A DNA stretch of 64,000 nucleotides, taken from Calocera cornea HHB12733. Taxonomy: Eukaryota > Basidiomycota > Dacrymycetes > Dacrymycetales > Dacrymycetaceae. This document shows, piece by piece, positions 34,200 through 47,300 of the stretch. The notes below the pieces were generated by a model. It saw only the letters and a list, made by a program, of their open reading frames with translations. It was not told the origin of the DNA and did not search any database. Location: contig KV423995.1 in NCBI GenBank assembly GCA_001632435.1, positions 72,790 to 136,789 of the forward strand. Reading direction: 5' to 3'. The position numbers were made by a program, and so were the translations under genes. How positions within the stretch are numbered: position 1 is the stretch's first letter; each line of letters begins with the position of its first letter.

Positions 34200-37100
34200 A
34201 TGCCGCCCGCCCAACGTCAGCACCGTGTTGCAACATTGCAGCCTCCCCCAGCACCCCACCGTCCGAGGACTCACTCCGTTCACCATTCCGACGTCTCTCT
34301 GGCTTGGTCGACTCAGAACAATGCTTCTTCTTCCCCCTCCCCCGACTCCGTGCTCTCACTTTCACCACTGTCCGGTGCCCAGCGCCGCGACGGTCTCTAC
34401 ACTGTGGACGAAGCTGAGGAGCGCGCGTTGGACCGCTACCTTGCCGGCCATCTGGCCTCCGAACCGCTCTCCCGGTCACACCTGCCCACCCCTAGGACGC
34501 CGTTCCCACAGTCTGCTGAAATTGGTGAGCCCCATTCTCATGATCATGATCATGACTCTTGTGCTCACATGCCCAATTGTAAAGGCCGCAGCTTTTCATT
34601 TCCATCACCTTCCGCTGAACACGGTTTCGGTATGTGTACCATTCTCCGCCCGCCCGCTCTTGTCCTGAACTCCCACCCAGAGTACTTTTCGCCGTCACTG
34701 GATCCGTTCGTCATGGACGAAACCTCGCCGCTCCACCTCCCATCTCCGAATTCTTCGCTCTTCGAACACTTTACCCCGCCTCCTTTGCCCGGCCTCGGCA
34801 TTCAAGTTCCTTCAGCCCCCCCCATAACCGAAGCGCACTCAGCTTCCTCAGTTGCAGACGAACCCACCTACTATGGCTCCGACATCACCCGCCTACGGGA
34901 TGACACCACCTATAACTCGGGCGAAGCTTCCTCCGACTCGGCGGGCGCACTCTCCTCCGGTGATTTGCCCATGGCCGAAGCTCATGCGATGCCGTTGCCG
35001 GTAGCGGAGGGTTTGCCCACGGAGCTTATGGACATGACCATGAACATGAACATGAACTTACGCAGTTCGGGGAACACCGCGGAGAATGAGGTCCATTCGT
35101 CTATGGCTGTCAATCTCAGTATCTCCAGTCCGACCCTTCAGGATGCTCGACCGGAACCGTACTCTATCATGGGACTGCCAGTTACTGCCCCCGAGTCCAG
35201 CAGGGCCCTTGGTGCAACACCTCTCGCCGCCTCAACCCCCTTGAACCACTTCGAACGAAGCCGAGCGCCTCCTCCGTCGCTTGGCAGCCGCGACATGGTC
35301 CTTGATGGTCGTCATCGTGCTCTTTCTTCCACACCCGAGGATGCGAATCAAGACGGTGGGCTTCACGCGCTTAGCGCCTCCTCTACACCTTCCAACTCCG
35401 AAGACAACCGTCTCCATCCACCTCCCGTTTCCCCCTCACCTCCGCGAGCGCAAGCGGACTCCCCTTCCGGCTGGCCTCATGGACATGATCATGATCTTGA
35501 GCTCGATCATGATCGACATGCCCATGCTGACAATTGGAACCCGCCAGATGAAGATCCCATGGCGCTTTCCGGCGTAGAGGACGACGATGCCGACGATGCC
35601 GACGACCCGGCCGTAGATGCGGAGGACTACCAGTCTCGCCTCAGGGAATGGTCCCTGACCACCATTGAAGACTGGAAAGATAAGCTTATGACGATCGTTC
35701 TTGGCGCTTTACCTACCGGCCCCGAGCTTGAACATATACAGAAGGAGCGCATGCAGAAGAAACACGGGCTTCTGCGCACGAAACTCACCAATCGGCAAGC
35801 GAGCGCACTCGACAAGGGCAAGCATATGTTCCAGGAAATCACCCGCATTTTCTTGGATATGCTTGATGTGCCAAGCAGCGTTGGCGCTCAACGCTTGGGT
35901 CGGTGGTCTCCCTACCTGTCCAATGAAAGTCCTTGGAACATGTGGCAGAGGAAGTGGGCCGCGGAGCATGAGGAAGGTAATCTTCTACCTTCGGCCAACA
36001 TGGAAACTATCACTGACACCATCGTCTAGATGACTTCGATGAGGAAAGATGCCGACAAGCCTATCATGACTTTGTGCGGGACAATTCCGATTATCGCGAC
36101 ATTCTGGGGACTTGGGAACGCTCCCATCCCCGGGCCGACGGGCAAAAACTCACCGAAGCTCAACGATTGCGCCGATGGACACACTTCACGCGCGAGATGC
36201 AGGATCGTGTATGTACTTCAGCTCATGTTCTTGTCCGTGATCATAACCATTCTCATGATCATGATTACCCCAGGCCACCACTTGGGAGCAGACCCATGGC
36301 TTCAGCTCAGTTGTGCTAGCCTGCACGCTGGTACCCGAAGACAAATTCGATCAGTTCACGTTCTTTCATGAGACGCCGCAGATGACCGATGTGCGTTCCT
36401 TTTTTCTTTCTGGCAAGCTCAGGGGTGGCTCAAGCGCCGTTTCGTGCAGTTCTTCATCCAGCGTCTCGGCCAGACGAGTTATAATTCCCGTCTGCTGGCC
36501 TTCCATTGGCTCGGGTAGGCTTTCCTCATGATCGTGATCATGATGCTGACGGACGACTAGGGATCGCCAGACGCGCAAGCTGACCTCTCGTCCCGAGATC
36601 GGGCGAGGAGCTGTGACTACAGGGCCCCGACGCCGGATGCCGTTGCCTACTGTAGCGAAGATGCGCAAGATATACGCGGAAGCTGTCATACAGCTTGAGA
36701 GTAAGTCACTACTCAAAGTGTCCACTGCCTTGGTCCGTGCTAATCCGTCCAATAGAGCAGTGTGCACAATTGAATCCCAGTGCCAACATTCAGGTCTCTG
36801 CTCGCGCCCGTTGGCGCGACTGGGACTCCTTCCTCATTGGGGCAGGCTGTACGATGCGCAACTGGCCCAACCCGCTGCCGTGGCCTTGGGACCTTACCGA
36901 AAATAGAGGCAGTGCGACTCAAGCGCTGCTTATACCCCTTTATTATGCGGCTACTGGGTTCAATAGCCAACCTCAACTAGCTGTCACCCTGTGGGACGAT
37001 GGTGCGCCCAGCGATTCGTCCTCCTATCACTTCATGCTCATGTTCTTGAATATGTAGATGAAGATCCGATGCTCGTGGTACGCGTCGATGGTACCGCGTT

Positions 37101-37998
37101 CCGTCTCAGCGAATACGAAGCGCGCAAGGCCGCTGCTTTGAGGCCGTTGTCCAAAACGGCGAAAAGGCTCAAGAAAGATCGGACCCGTACTCGAAGACGC
37201 GGCCACAAGCGGGCATCATACCACAGTTCGTCCTCTTCGTCTACTTCAGATGAAGAGGACGAGGAGGAGAATGATCATGATCATGATCATGATCATGTAC
37301 CTGTGGCCCGCAAACGGCCCCGCACCTCTGGCGAGTCCGATCCTCCCCAGCCCACTGCCGCAGACACCGTTGCGCTGCCCGCTACAAACCGAATCCAAGA
37401 GCCACCCCCTGAAGTCAGTCCTCGAGCATCTGGAACGGCAGCGCTCCCACCCCACCTCCCCGCCCAAAGGCATCCTGGCATCTCCCCTACACAGAGCCAA
37501 CGACCTGCCAATCCGCCGACCGGAACATCACCGCCGATGGTCGGCATCATCAATGATGGCCTTCCTCCCACAGCTAGTGTCCCTCCATGGCAAAGGCCAG
37601 GAGAGTCATGGGCACGCACTGTGGCAGGAGCACCGAACGGCTTTCATGGTGCAACACAGGAGATGCCGCCGCCCCCAGTACCGTCGTACGGTTTTGAACC
37701 TCCCCAAGATCCGCGCTTCGGGGGCCGTCAAGCAGCCCCACATTATGCCTATGCCCATGGTCGAGGTCGAGGACAGCGCAGTGGTGGTTGGTTGCATAAT
37801 GCGGAGTGGCCCCACCAAGCACCCTCTGGATACCCTCCCGCACATGTCTCACGCTTCCGGAGTGACCGTCGTCCATATGACGACGCCTTTGACGGTGTAT
37901 ACCGTCAAGCCTACCCTTCCAATCCTCCATATCCGCCACATATGCTCGATATGCATGATCATGATCATGCATATGATCACCCTGCCGAGCCCTACTAG
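34200..37998 (+). CDS. Element-encoded 1126-aa protein, unrecognised
   Basis: Nine exons: 34200-34524, 34585-34629, 34681-35976, 36030-36208, 36274-36390, 36423-36514, 36561-36700, 36756-37001, 37058-37998. All phases agree and the coding length is a multiple of three. Residues about 1-480 are disordered. A more structured centre follows (SRLREWSLTTIEDWKDKLMT, YLSNESPWNMWQRKW, DNSDYRDILGTWERSHP, WDSFLIGAGCTMRNWP). A basic, disordered tail contains KTAKRLKKDRTRTRRRG, glycine/arginine-rich HGRGRGQRSGG and His-Asp runs (DHDHDHDH). The His-Asp runs are translations of the element's CATGATCATG word inside exons. The W-x-x-W blocks recall uncharacterised basidiomycete proteins. The basic tail would suit nucleic-acid binding, but no function is assigned. 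Confidence 0.65.
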
Positions 37999-38193
37999 GT
38001 GTTTTGATTATGTATATTCCTGTACCGTACTTCTCTAAAACGACGATGTCAATATTGGTTACGCTGTTCTACGCGTCGCTCACATCACGTGCGCGCCAGC
38101 TCCACCAGCTTCCGGTAGGGGTGCACTGCCCGCCATCCTCCTCACTCCCTAACCCCATCGCGAATACCTCGAGCACAAGCCTGACCGACTGTC

Positions 38194-38510
38194 ATGGCTG
38201 TCAGTCAGACAGGTCACAAGCGATCGTCACTAAGGTGAGGAACCCCCTTCCCTCCCTGCTCATGCTCATCCTTCATTGTAGAACACAGGAGGACCGGCTG
38301 CGTCACCAGCGCCAGTATGAGCAAGAGAAGCGCGAGAAGAGGCGCCACGCCCGAGAGGAAGATATTCAGCGTCTTCGTCGATGGAAGAGGCAACAGGGCG
38401 TACTCAACACCATTCAGCTCATTATCATGAACATGAATTTGAGCAGTGATCCGCTCCTGTTCCTCGCCACAACTGCCAGCCTCGCCAGCCAATATGGGGA
38501 ATCCTCCTGA
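38194..38510 (+). CDS. Small basic helical protein, tentative
   Basis: Two exons, 38194-38234 and 38282-38510, give 89 aa. The centre is a highly charged helix (LRHQRQYEQEKREKRRHARE) likely to form a coiled coil. The splice sites are consistent and the element's ATCATGAACATGA word lies in the coding part near 38425, which could instead mark an intron. Unrecognised; moderate doubt that it is a separate gene. Confidence 0.35.
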
Positions 38511-39069
38511 GGTCCCCATACATCGACGATGGTCTCTGGTTTGTGATCCATTGTACCTTCCGGTGTGCAAAGCAGCCGAGCATGTGTTGGTGTCCAGCTG
38601 GTGTTGAGGTGAATGCGCAGCGGACAATATTATTTGTAATCGACAACTTTTATTCATTATGTACTCGTTTGGACTGCTCCATAGACAGCCTGTCCCTACT
38701 CCTTTCATCAATCATCACATACGTCGCTCCTACTGTCTCCAGACGCCATGATCATGGTCGTGATTGGGGTCAGCCTCAAGACCAGACATACACACCATCT
38801 TGCACGCTAAGATGCACGCAAGCCCAATGGCAAGGTTTGTCCTTGCACCGTCAAGACAACCAAGGCAAATGCGGACAGCCTTGCCGTCCGTACTCCACAT
38901 CAACCACCCATAAGAACGAGCTCCGTGTCCAAAAGCAAGGACTTTGTCATGTACTATTAAACTACAGTGATGATCATGATCATGAACACAACGGTATGAA
39001 GGTGACGAATGACGAGCATGGGGTGGACGTGCGCTACATGGAGGTACACTACCACTACACTCTCTGCCG
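38511..39069. other. Spacer in the KDZ element
   Basis: 559 bp containing two CATGATCATG clusters (about 38748 and 38971). No supported gene. Confidence 0.35.
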
Positions 39070-39681
39070 CTACGCAGTGTACACCGCCAACTCACTCAGC
39101 CTAGCATCGTGCGCCTGCTGCAACTCTTCCAGCTCCTGCTTCGCCACGCGCAAGGCGCGTTCCGCCTCCATCACGGCATGCACCCGATTGTAAAGCGCAT
39201 CGTCGACTGCCAATGCTGCTCGCAGGTTCTCGTTCTCCTGCTTGACCTCGTCCAACCGATGATGAAGCGCCTGCACATCACTGCCCGCGGCAAGCTGCGA
39301 CCGCAAGGTGTCCATCTGGACAGCAAAAATTCGAAGCGCATACTGAAGCAGAACGGCTCCTCCAGGAGTGATGTTGACGGAGTCGTTGCTGGCGTGGAGC
39401 GTGGTGTACAACTGACGAGCCTTGTTGACCTTGGCCCACGTAGTGTCAAATGGGGGAAGATAGAAGGCCTTTCGCTCTTCCACGTCCACCAGTTCTTGCC
39501 GCATGTGCTCGGTCCGGGCGACTAGTGGGTCGAACTCTCCGTCTTGGTCGTGCTTTGCGAACGTGTGATATTGCTGGAGGAGTTCATTCTCACGCTCAAG
39601 ATCATGAATGTCCGAGAGTGTCTTGATAGCCGCGGTGATCACAGGACTCTCGTGCGTGAGGATGGTGAAGGTGCTGGTCAT
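39070..39681 (-). CDS. Coiled-coil protein 1 of the KDZ element
   Basis: Single exon, 203 aa, starting MTSTFTILTHESPVITAAIK. It is almost entirely helical with heptad-like spacing (HDLERENELLQQYHTFAK, LDEVKQENENLRAALAVD, VAKQELEELQQAHDARL). No zinc motif, membrane segment or basic tail. Similar in size, composition and orientation to the protein at 43417-44076, and both lie downstream of a longer minus-strand gene. It may dimerise or act as an adaptor for the transposition complex; that is inference. CATGATCATG words flank it rather than interrupt it. Confidence 0.6.
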   Translation of the reverse strand: MTSTFTILTHESPVITAAIKTLSDIHDLERENELLQQYHTFAKHDQDGEFDPLVARTEHMRQELVDVEERKAFYLPPFDTTWAKVNKARQLYTTLHASNDSVNITPGGAVLLQYALRIFAVQMDTLRSQLAAGSDVQALHHRLDEVKQENENLRAALAVDDALYNRVHAVMEAERALRVAKQELEELQQAHDARLSELAVYTA

Positions 39682-40469
39682 GCTCTTTAACGCTGTATCA
39701 ATGGGGCGTCCGACCGCTAAGATCGTGTCGGATGACGCCAGCAGAGTGTTGTTGCTGGAACAGGATCAGCTGAGTCGCAGGAGTTGGGCTCGCGATCACG
39801 TACATGGACATGGCAGACATAGGGGTTGGGGGTTCAAGGGGGAGGAATGTCGAGAGTGCGGGCCCGTCCGGGCCCTGCTGCGGTATATATGTGCGAGGAC
39901 AGCTAGACGAAGGCAGTGCGCCGCTTGCTGGCTGTGTGTCTGGTTCCGTGGCCCTTCATAACCGATTTTGGGTCGTGTCAACTACGCTGGTCATGATCTT
40001 GATCATGAGTCCTCGCCTTCCGATGAACAGCATTGTCATTTTCCATCCATATGGTACAACAGGAATGGAAGTAAGTCCATGCGGAACTACATAATAATCA
40101 CAGTAACTTTCCATAGTAATAGTCGTAACGGGGGATGGTAAGCCGGATAGGCATCATGAACATGATCGTGCAGGTACTGTACAAGTATGAGAGAAAAGGG
40201 GAGCCTCGGAGCGAGGTCATTGATGCATGCGTGGTCAGGAAGAGCAGCCTAGTGTACATTTTTTTAGGGTATGTTGTGATTTTGCCGTTTTTTTGGGTTT
40301 TTTGGGACTTGTTGGTGCTAGGAGACAGTAGACGTGCGTTCGGATGGCAGGGTTAACGAGAGCAGCGGAGAGACAGCAGAATTCAGCAATAGAGTCGTCG
40401 ATAAGAGCCGACGTGATCATGATCATGAGTTGATACGAGTAGAGGTAGAGGTTGTCGGTCGAGGCGAGA
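39682..40469. other. Spacer in the KDZ element
   Basis: About 790 bp with CATGATCTTGATCATGA (39996) and related words at 40153 and 40413. It holds the promoter of coiled-coil protein 1 and the 3' end of the next minus-strand gene; no other gene supported. Confidence 0.35.
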
Positions 40470-42744
40470 TTAGCGAAGGCCTTTGGCCCAGTCGGCTATC
40501 AGTTGACATTCCATTCCGAAACAGAGCTGGTCGACGTGCTTGCTGGTCAACGACACCGACTGTATGTTCTGCAAGTGCACGCGCCATGAAAGCGGATGGC
40601 AGCACCAATAAATAGAAGCCACCCGCCTGGCCAATGCCTCTCTGGAGCTTGGTGGTTTGAGATTCTGTTCCTCGAAGAAGGCGACCATAGCAGTCTGCAA
40701 GTCACGTCCGACATCGTAAGGTGAATCTTCGGGGGGCTCCTCTTCAAACACGCGGGTGACAGGCGTAGAAGGGCTGGGTACATGCACACGAACAGGCTCA
40801 TGAACAGGCTCATGATCATGAGCTTGGTGGGGGCCTGCGGACGTCGTCGCCGGAGCTGGACCAACAGTATACAGGTCCGGATCGTCGAGCCTTCGATAAG
40901 CCTTCACACCAACTCGGACAGCGATATCGGGTGGAACCAGAGACGTCTCGCGGACTTCTTGGGCGTTTGCATGGTTCATAAACTCGCGCATGGGGATGAT
41001 CGGGGGCTCCGTCAGATTCTCCAGAGGGGTTTTGCGCAAAGCCTTCCTCTCTTCGTTCACTTCTTCAAGTCGCTTGTAGTTCGTCAGGTTGTCATGTGCA
41101 ATGTCCGCGATGCCTCGCTTGAAGGCAATGGCCATTTGGTTGCCGATACGTTTCATGCCTTCATTGTTCTGGATGAGCCGAGTAAAATGTGCTTGGACCA
41201 CGGGAGGTCTGTCCGGACCATCATCGATTTTCGCGACGAACGTAGCCTGGACAAAGGAGCCGATGACCCGATCTCCGAACTCGGTCTATGAAAGTTGTCA
41301 GTTCCTCAAGACAATCATGATCATGATCATGACTTACATGATCAAGTAGCGCCGGTAGGTATATTTTGGCGAATAGGTTGCGGCGTGGGACCGCACCTTT
41401 CATCTGCCAAGCGTGTACAGCCTGCCCGTGCATATGATTCTTGTCTCGATGACAGCCGACGATTTCCCTAGGCGCTTGCAAAGCCCTCTTGCGATCTTGT
41501 GCCCACTTCCACGATTGCTTGTAGACATGCGACGGTACGCTTGGATATTCGGGAAACTTCTCCAGCACTCTTTGGGTATTGTGCATATATGCACTCCAAT
41601 TGATGACATGATGTTCCACTGGCCATGGATATGCTTCAGCTCGCTCCCCAACGCCCCTGGCATCCGCCGCCGCTTGGGCCTGCAGAAGATCGTCGTCATG
41701 TAGGGGGTCGTCCCACTCGAAGTCGGCTAGTTCAGCCTGCTCAGCTTCAGGGGGCGGTCCCATGGGGAAAGGTTGGGTGGGAGCTGAGGCTTCCGTCCTG
41801 ATGACTAACAATTCATGATCATGAGTATGAGCATGATCTCCTATTGTGCGCAAAGGAATAAACTTACCAGCTCGACTGATTGGGTCCACTTGCATCGCAG
41901 GCGGCACGCTAGACACTACACTCCTGGCTGAGAGCGGCGTCAATAGGCGCGTAATGACATATATGCATATTACTCACGTGGACGAACCGTCTCGGTGACC
42001 CTCAGCCGACTAATATCGCTAGCTGCTATGGCTACACGCGTATGGTGAGTAGACGGACAATGAGAAGGGAGTATATGCATACCCGATGCTGCATAAAACT
42101 CCCCCTCTATCTGCATCTCCTCGTCATCATCGCTAGACCTGGAGTTTCTACCATCTATAGAACCCGGGTTAGCTCTTTGCTAACTTCACAAGGTGCAGAG
42201 TGCTCACCTGCAGCTGATAAGGACGACTGGGGAGTGGGTGGTGGCAAGGGGTTGCGGTTTCTCCCGGCGTGGACAGACGGATCTCCTTTGGAAGTACGTG
42301 TTAACGTCGTCCATGATCATGATCATGGACGATAAACATGCTTACCAGCTTCAGATTGAGAGGTGATAATCCTACTTCTGTCGTCCGCACCAATGGCTGT
42401 GGGTCATCGTCAGGGGCATCATGCATATATGAGCGCATACACTCACCGCTTGCATCGGGATCCACCATTGGTTGATCCATCTCGCGAGGCCCCGTGACGC
42501 TGTTGTGGCGACTGTGAACGTCTGTCAATGTGATGAGCTACATGGAACAGCATTGGGATACCGGAAAATGGACCCACGACGCCGGCGGGGGTTTGGGGGG
42601 ACAGGCGTGTTGGAGCGGCTCGGGGTGGACGTGGTTGGTGCTGAGACGGGGCCTGTTAGGAACGGCACTCTCATGATCGAGATCATGAAGAGACTCACTA
42701 TTAGCTCTGAGATCGCCAAACCACCTCGTGCGGTCGGGTGGCAT
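40470..42744 (-). CDS. Element-encoded 596-aa protein, unrecognised
   Basis: Ten exons whose phases agree: 42699-42744, 42562-42652, 42447-42521, 42346-42377, 42208-42285, 42083-42154, 41978-42031, 41868-41927, 41338-41804, 40470-41285. The first eight are 32-91 bp and encode a disordered Ser/Pro/Arg-rich N terminus (MPPDRTRWFGDLRANSPVSA). The last two encode the folded part: EYPSVPSHVYKQSWKWAQDR, AVPRRNLFAKIYLPALLDH, GDRVIGSFVQATFVAKIDDG, HFTRLIQNNEGMKRIGNQMA. Introns 1, 4, 8 and 9 each contain the CATGATCATG word. The family is unknown to me; its position next to the transposase suggests an accessory role. Confidence 0.6.
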
Positions 42745-43416
42745 GACACGTAAGCTAGACCTAGCAGAGATCGTCAGCAGGGTACAAGAAAGGAGAGTAT
42801 TGAGTGGCTTACTCTTTCGGTTGTGGTACAAGTGTACTGAAGACGATGAGGAGGTGGTAGAGATGGTGGTCGGGAAGGAAAAGCGATGGACGAAGACGCG
42901 TTGGCGAAGGGTTATAAGCGCGGAGAGCAAGAGCGCTGCAAAGAGGCACTGCATCACACGCGGAAGCAATTTGGGATGTATCGGCAAAACCTCGCTTGGA
43001 GTCGTGCCAGATTCTGTGATAGTTAACGAAGGAAAACACACGAGTACAATTGGGAGACATGCTATACCAGACAAAGGGAGTTTGAGGCGTAAAAATTGAA
43101 GCAGAATGGAACGTTCCAGAGCCCGTTTATTGTATCCGAGCCTTTACCACGCACCTGGTGCGTGGCGTGGCTGACGGACTTACATGATGCAAACAGCGGG
43201 CGATGTAATCCTTAAGGGTGTGTCATGATCATGATCATGATCATGATAGGGAAGTGTATGTGGAGTATGTGGAGTATCAAGGTTACTTATAGAGACGATG
43301 CAGGCACGGTACCGTCAGGGAATGCATGAGATAGATTACTGGATTGGGACACATCGACTATCAGATCATGAGCATGACTACGGGGTATGAAGAGTAGTGA
43401 AATAGCAGCGAGTACA
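42745..43416. other. Spacer in the KDZ element with the longest CATGATCATG run
   Basis: About 670 bp between two minus-strand genes. It includes TCATGATCATGATCATGA extended to four units near 43225-43245. Open frames on either strand here lack coding character. Confidence 0.4.
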
Positions 43417-44076
43417 TCAGGTAGCAGATGCTCCCTGCGCGGGAATGAGCGTCAGCACGATGGCACACTCGTGCTCCTGGCGCGCTCGGGCCATCTCGTC
43501 GGTCTTGAACAAGAGCAACTCGTTCAGCCGGAACAATCGCAGAGCCAACTCCAGCGCATGAGGACTACTCATCGCATTGCGCAACACGTTGTTCGAGACG
43601 CCAACGATGCGCAGCTTCTCCGCAATCGGCAAAGTCTGCCGGGCATAAGCCAGTTTCCTCTCAAGCTTGTCGAGCTTCTCGGCGGTCCTGCGCAGCGCCT
43701 GGTCGATCGCGAAGGTTGACGTCCGACGGTCGGAGAGCTCTGGGTTGTGGTTTGCAACCAAACTAGCCGCCTGTTCCAACGTCCACGCGATCATGCTTTC
43801 CTCGTGGTCCAGCCGTTCGCGCGCGAATTCGATTCGAGTGTGGAACTCCACATCCGTCCAACGCGCCGATTCCTGCAGGATGGTGTTCTGCCGCTCCAGC
43901 AACTGGACTTCGTCAACCATACGGATGATGTCGCCCATAGGAAGGGACCTCGTCATCTGCTCAACGAGCATGTTGATGGTCGTGAGGGAGGATCGGCTGA
44001 GAGAAGATACGGCCGTGAGGGCGATCGTGGGCATGTCGTCGTGGGCGGGAGCCTCGGTGCGATTGTTGCTGGTCAT
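43417..44076 (-). CDS. Coiled-coil protein 2 of the KDZ element
   Basis: Single exon, 219 aa, starting MTSNNRTEAPAHDDMPTIAL. Long amphipathic helices dominate (DIIRMVDEVQLLERQNTILQ, RRTAEKLDKLERKLAYARQT). Like coiled-coil protein 1 it begins MTS, is about 200 residues, and is a single exon. A CATGATCATGATCATG word lies about 40 bp upstream of the start (44112-44130), in the promoter rather than an intron. The start was chosen at 44076 because the upstream in-frame Met would have to translate the palindrome. Confidence 0.6.
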   Translation of the reverse strand: MTSNNRTEAPAHDDMPTIALTAVSSLSRSSLTTINMLVEQMTRSLPMGDIIRMVDEVQLLERQNTILQESARWTDVEFHTRIEFARERLDHEESMIAWTLEQAASLVANHNPELSDRRTSTFAIDQALRRTAEKLDKLERKLAYARQTLPIAEKLRIVGVSNNVLRNAMSSPHALELALRLFRLNELLLFKTDEMARARQEHECAIVLTLIPAQGASAT

Positions 44077-44385
44077 GTTTGTAGAGCGGTTGAACGTGAT
44101 GCGTTTGATCTTCATGATCATGATCATGAAGACAAAGTCAGTTATTTAGCCGGTTGGAAGACAATGAAATGAGGGCGCACTGACAGTGAACTGAGTAAGA
44201 GGTAAAGAGAGCGGCAAATGGAAAGATATGAGGAGGGTTACAGTAGGGTCCGCCACGCGCGGGCTCAGTCTGATGAAAAGAAGCGCCATACCTCCGCCAC
44301 GCTTCTTTCATGCTCATGATCCTGATCAAGGGCGGCTTCGACAGACAGAATGGGTTAGGTTTTGGTATACATACAATGATCTGAT

Positions 44386-47300
44386 TCAGATGTCCTCGTC
44401 CACCGCTTCGCTGTCGTACGCATTGCGCTTGCTCCCGTTCAAAACGATTGGCAGAGCCTCAAGTCCTCCTACTACCACTTCGTAGGGATCATCCAAAGGT
44501 ACGGATTCCCAGCCATCCGATCCGTCTTCTGATGAGCTATCTGACTCTTCGAAGTCAGTATGTGTCAGCGGAGTGGTGAAGGAAGCATCATTCGAATAGG
44601 CGCGCTGATCGGCCGCACGGATGAGCGGGATCCAGTTTTGAGGGCCAAAAAAGCGGTTGCGCCAGCGAAACCGTAGAAGGAGATGTTCCATAAGGCGCTT
44701 TCGTATGTATGATTGGGTGTGGTTACCTGGGGAGCTATCAGATGGGTTGGACAGGATCATGATCATGTGCATGAGCATCACCTTCCGCGTGGCTCTCAAC
44801 GGTGCGAAGAACCTGGAGTTCTTCGCCCCACCATTGAAGCATATTATCCGCATAAAGTCGAAGCCGTCGTGCTTCCTCCTCACATCGCTGTAGCGTGAGG
44901 TGTGCCGTGATGGCCTCCCGGACAGAGGGATTCATCATCCAAGGCTCTGCTGGGGATTCTTGACTCAGGAACACGTCCTGCCAGATGTCGTGATCTTCTG
45001 ACGGAGCTTCGAGTTCCGCCTCATCAAGCGTCTGCGGCAAGGCGATTCCCCAGGTTGGATTGTAGACCTGGCGTATGGAGCCCACGTAGATGTTGAATTG
45101 CTTCACAGCGCGATTGAGAGCGCCCGATCTCCTAGTAATACCAGTTTTGATCTGTTGGAATAGTTTCTGCCCTGAACGGTAGTCAGGTCCATAATGACGG
45201 GTATGATCATGATCATGATCATGCACATACCAATGGGTTGATGAATTCCCCCGGCTGCGCGGTTCAAGCGCGATCTCTCCCACATTCGTTCGGCAACTCG
45301 CTTGCGTATGCGCGCCTTGAGGTTCCGTGCCAGTATTAGCGTCTGCACTGCACCAGGAGGAACGCCGCGGAGGCGAGGGTACACTTCTTCGACCCCAAGC
45401 TGGGCATATAGCTCATCACCTCTTGAAACCAGTAGCTCCCAACTCTCAGTCATCTGAGAGAGCAGGGCTCTGGTCTTCGAAGAGCCCAAGTCCCGCTCTA
45501 GAGATGTTCGGACTTGCTGAATGCTCGATTGCAGATCCTCGATGTCGTTTTGAAGTTTCATAAAGGACTGCACCTTGTTTAGGATCTGCTTTGGAGCCAC
45601 TAAGTTCAAGATCATGTTCATGAGCGAGAATATCGTCCAATCGCAGAATAGCACTTACAGGAACGCACTGAGACCGCGGCAAGGCGCTGTTTGTCAATTT
45701 GGTCTTCAAGGGTGGATCGCTCAATCCCGGAGGCGCGGAGCGCCCGCGTCATGTCTTGCGTTTTGGATGCCAAGAACTTGAATCGTCGGCGCATCCATCG
45801 GCCAAGAGAGGATCGTCCAAGGGACGCAGTATGCAAGAATTTCCTATCAAGAATGAAGACGCGCTTCTCTTTCTGTCAGATAGAGATCGTGAGACTGGCA
45901 GCTGACCATCTTTCAGCAAAACGCTTACCCCACTTCGCCTTAGAATAGGAATATAACGTCGGTGACGACTCCAGATCCTTTCACTGCCTTCTCCGTTAGC
46001 CAGACCAAATCCGGATCGACGGCGGGGGCTGTAAGCCAGCTGACACGCCCATTGATGGCCGTACGAGTGCAGGATGCTAACAGCCATGACCACACGAGGT
46101 CGAAGATCCCCTAGATAACCATACTTGGGCAGTACATGAGCATACTCATGATCATGATCAAGAGCAGGTGAACGAGACTCACAAGATTGCAGCTGTGATC
46201 TAGGACACAGCCCACGTCATAAAGTACGCCCATGGTGGCAGAGGCTGGAAGCTCAGCCATGAGTTGCTGTATGATGGCGACGGCGTACATTTGGCGTTCG
46301 CCAGGAGTGGTGATGTTGCAAACCGCGAGCGGAATGTCATGAACACAAGATCCAACGACAAGGCCCTTCTCGTCATGAAAGCCTGGCACTCCATGGGATT
46401 CCTTCTCCTGTGCCGCCTTGAATGACTCCTTGCACGCCGCGACAACCTCCTCAGGCAGCGTCAAGTGTGGACGCATGTGCCCAGCTTGATGGGTCGCGCG
46501 CAGTTCATCCATTTCTCTCCCTACGGATGTGACCCATGCATCATCCAAAAAGAGGTGCAGCTCATAGAACTGTGGTCCCTTTCCGCCGTTCGTATTCCGC
46601 CGATGGTGAAAATTCCCATCAAGCTGAATGAGGACGTCCGGAAATCTGAATCATGGTCATGATCATGAACAGGAGAATAAGAATAGGAAGACTACGGGCG
46701 TACCCATGTACATCGCGACCCCACTCCAACGAGGCAAAGCACGCTGGACACAGCTGCCGTAGCCGCATACTGGCTTGCCCTTTGTGTAGGGCATTTGGTA
46801 CAGATGTGTCTGACGATTCGGCAGCGGCGACCGGTACGTCCACCGGCTTCCTCAAGTAGCCATGGTCGGCGGATGCTGGTAGGCTTGGGATGAGCCTGCG
46901 GCGCACTTGGTAGATACTTTGCTCCACAGCAGCCTGTAGAGAACACTTGGTGACTTCATACCACTGGACAGCGCTAGCCCACGGCCGCCGAAAAGGATCA
47001 TCAACGGGATGACCCTGCGACATGATCATTAGCTGGACGACGACGAGGGATGAGCACGGGCGTACCTTATCGTTGGTGTGATACACCTCCTGTGCCCCAT
47101 GAAACTGCTTCAGAGTTTCACAGAAGGCGTCGCTAGGCGAAGCGCAATCGGCAAACAGCTGCAGGTAGAAGTCTAGGAGATCGAGGGAGAAAGCGAATGT
47201 CGGTCGGACAGGGGTGCTGGGCCAATATCCGCAGGTCACCAAGCGTGGCCCTATGGGATGATCGGGGCAGTGTTTGGAGACCTTGACGGTAAAACCTAGA

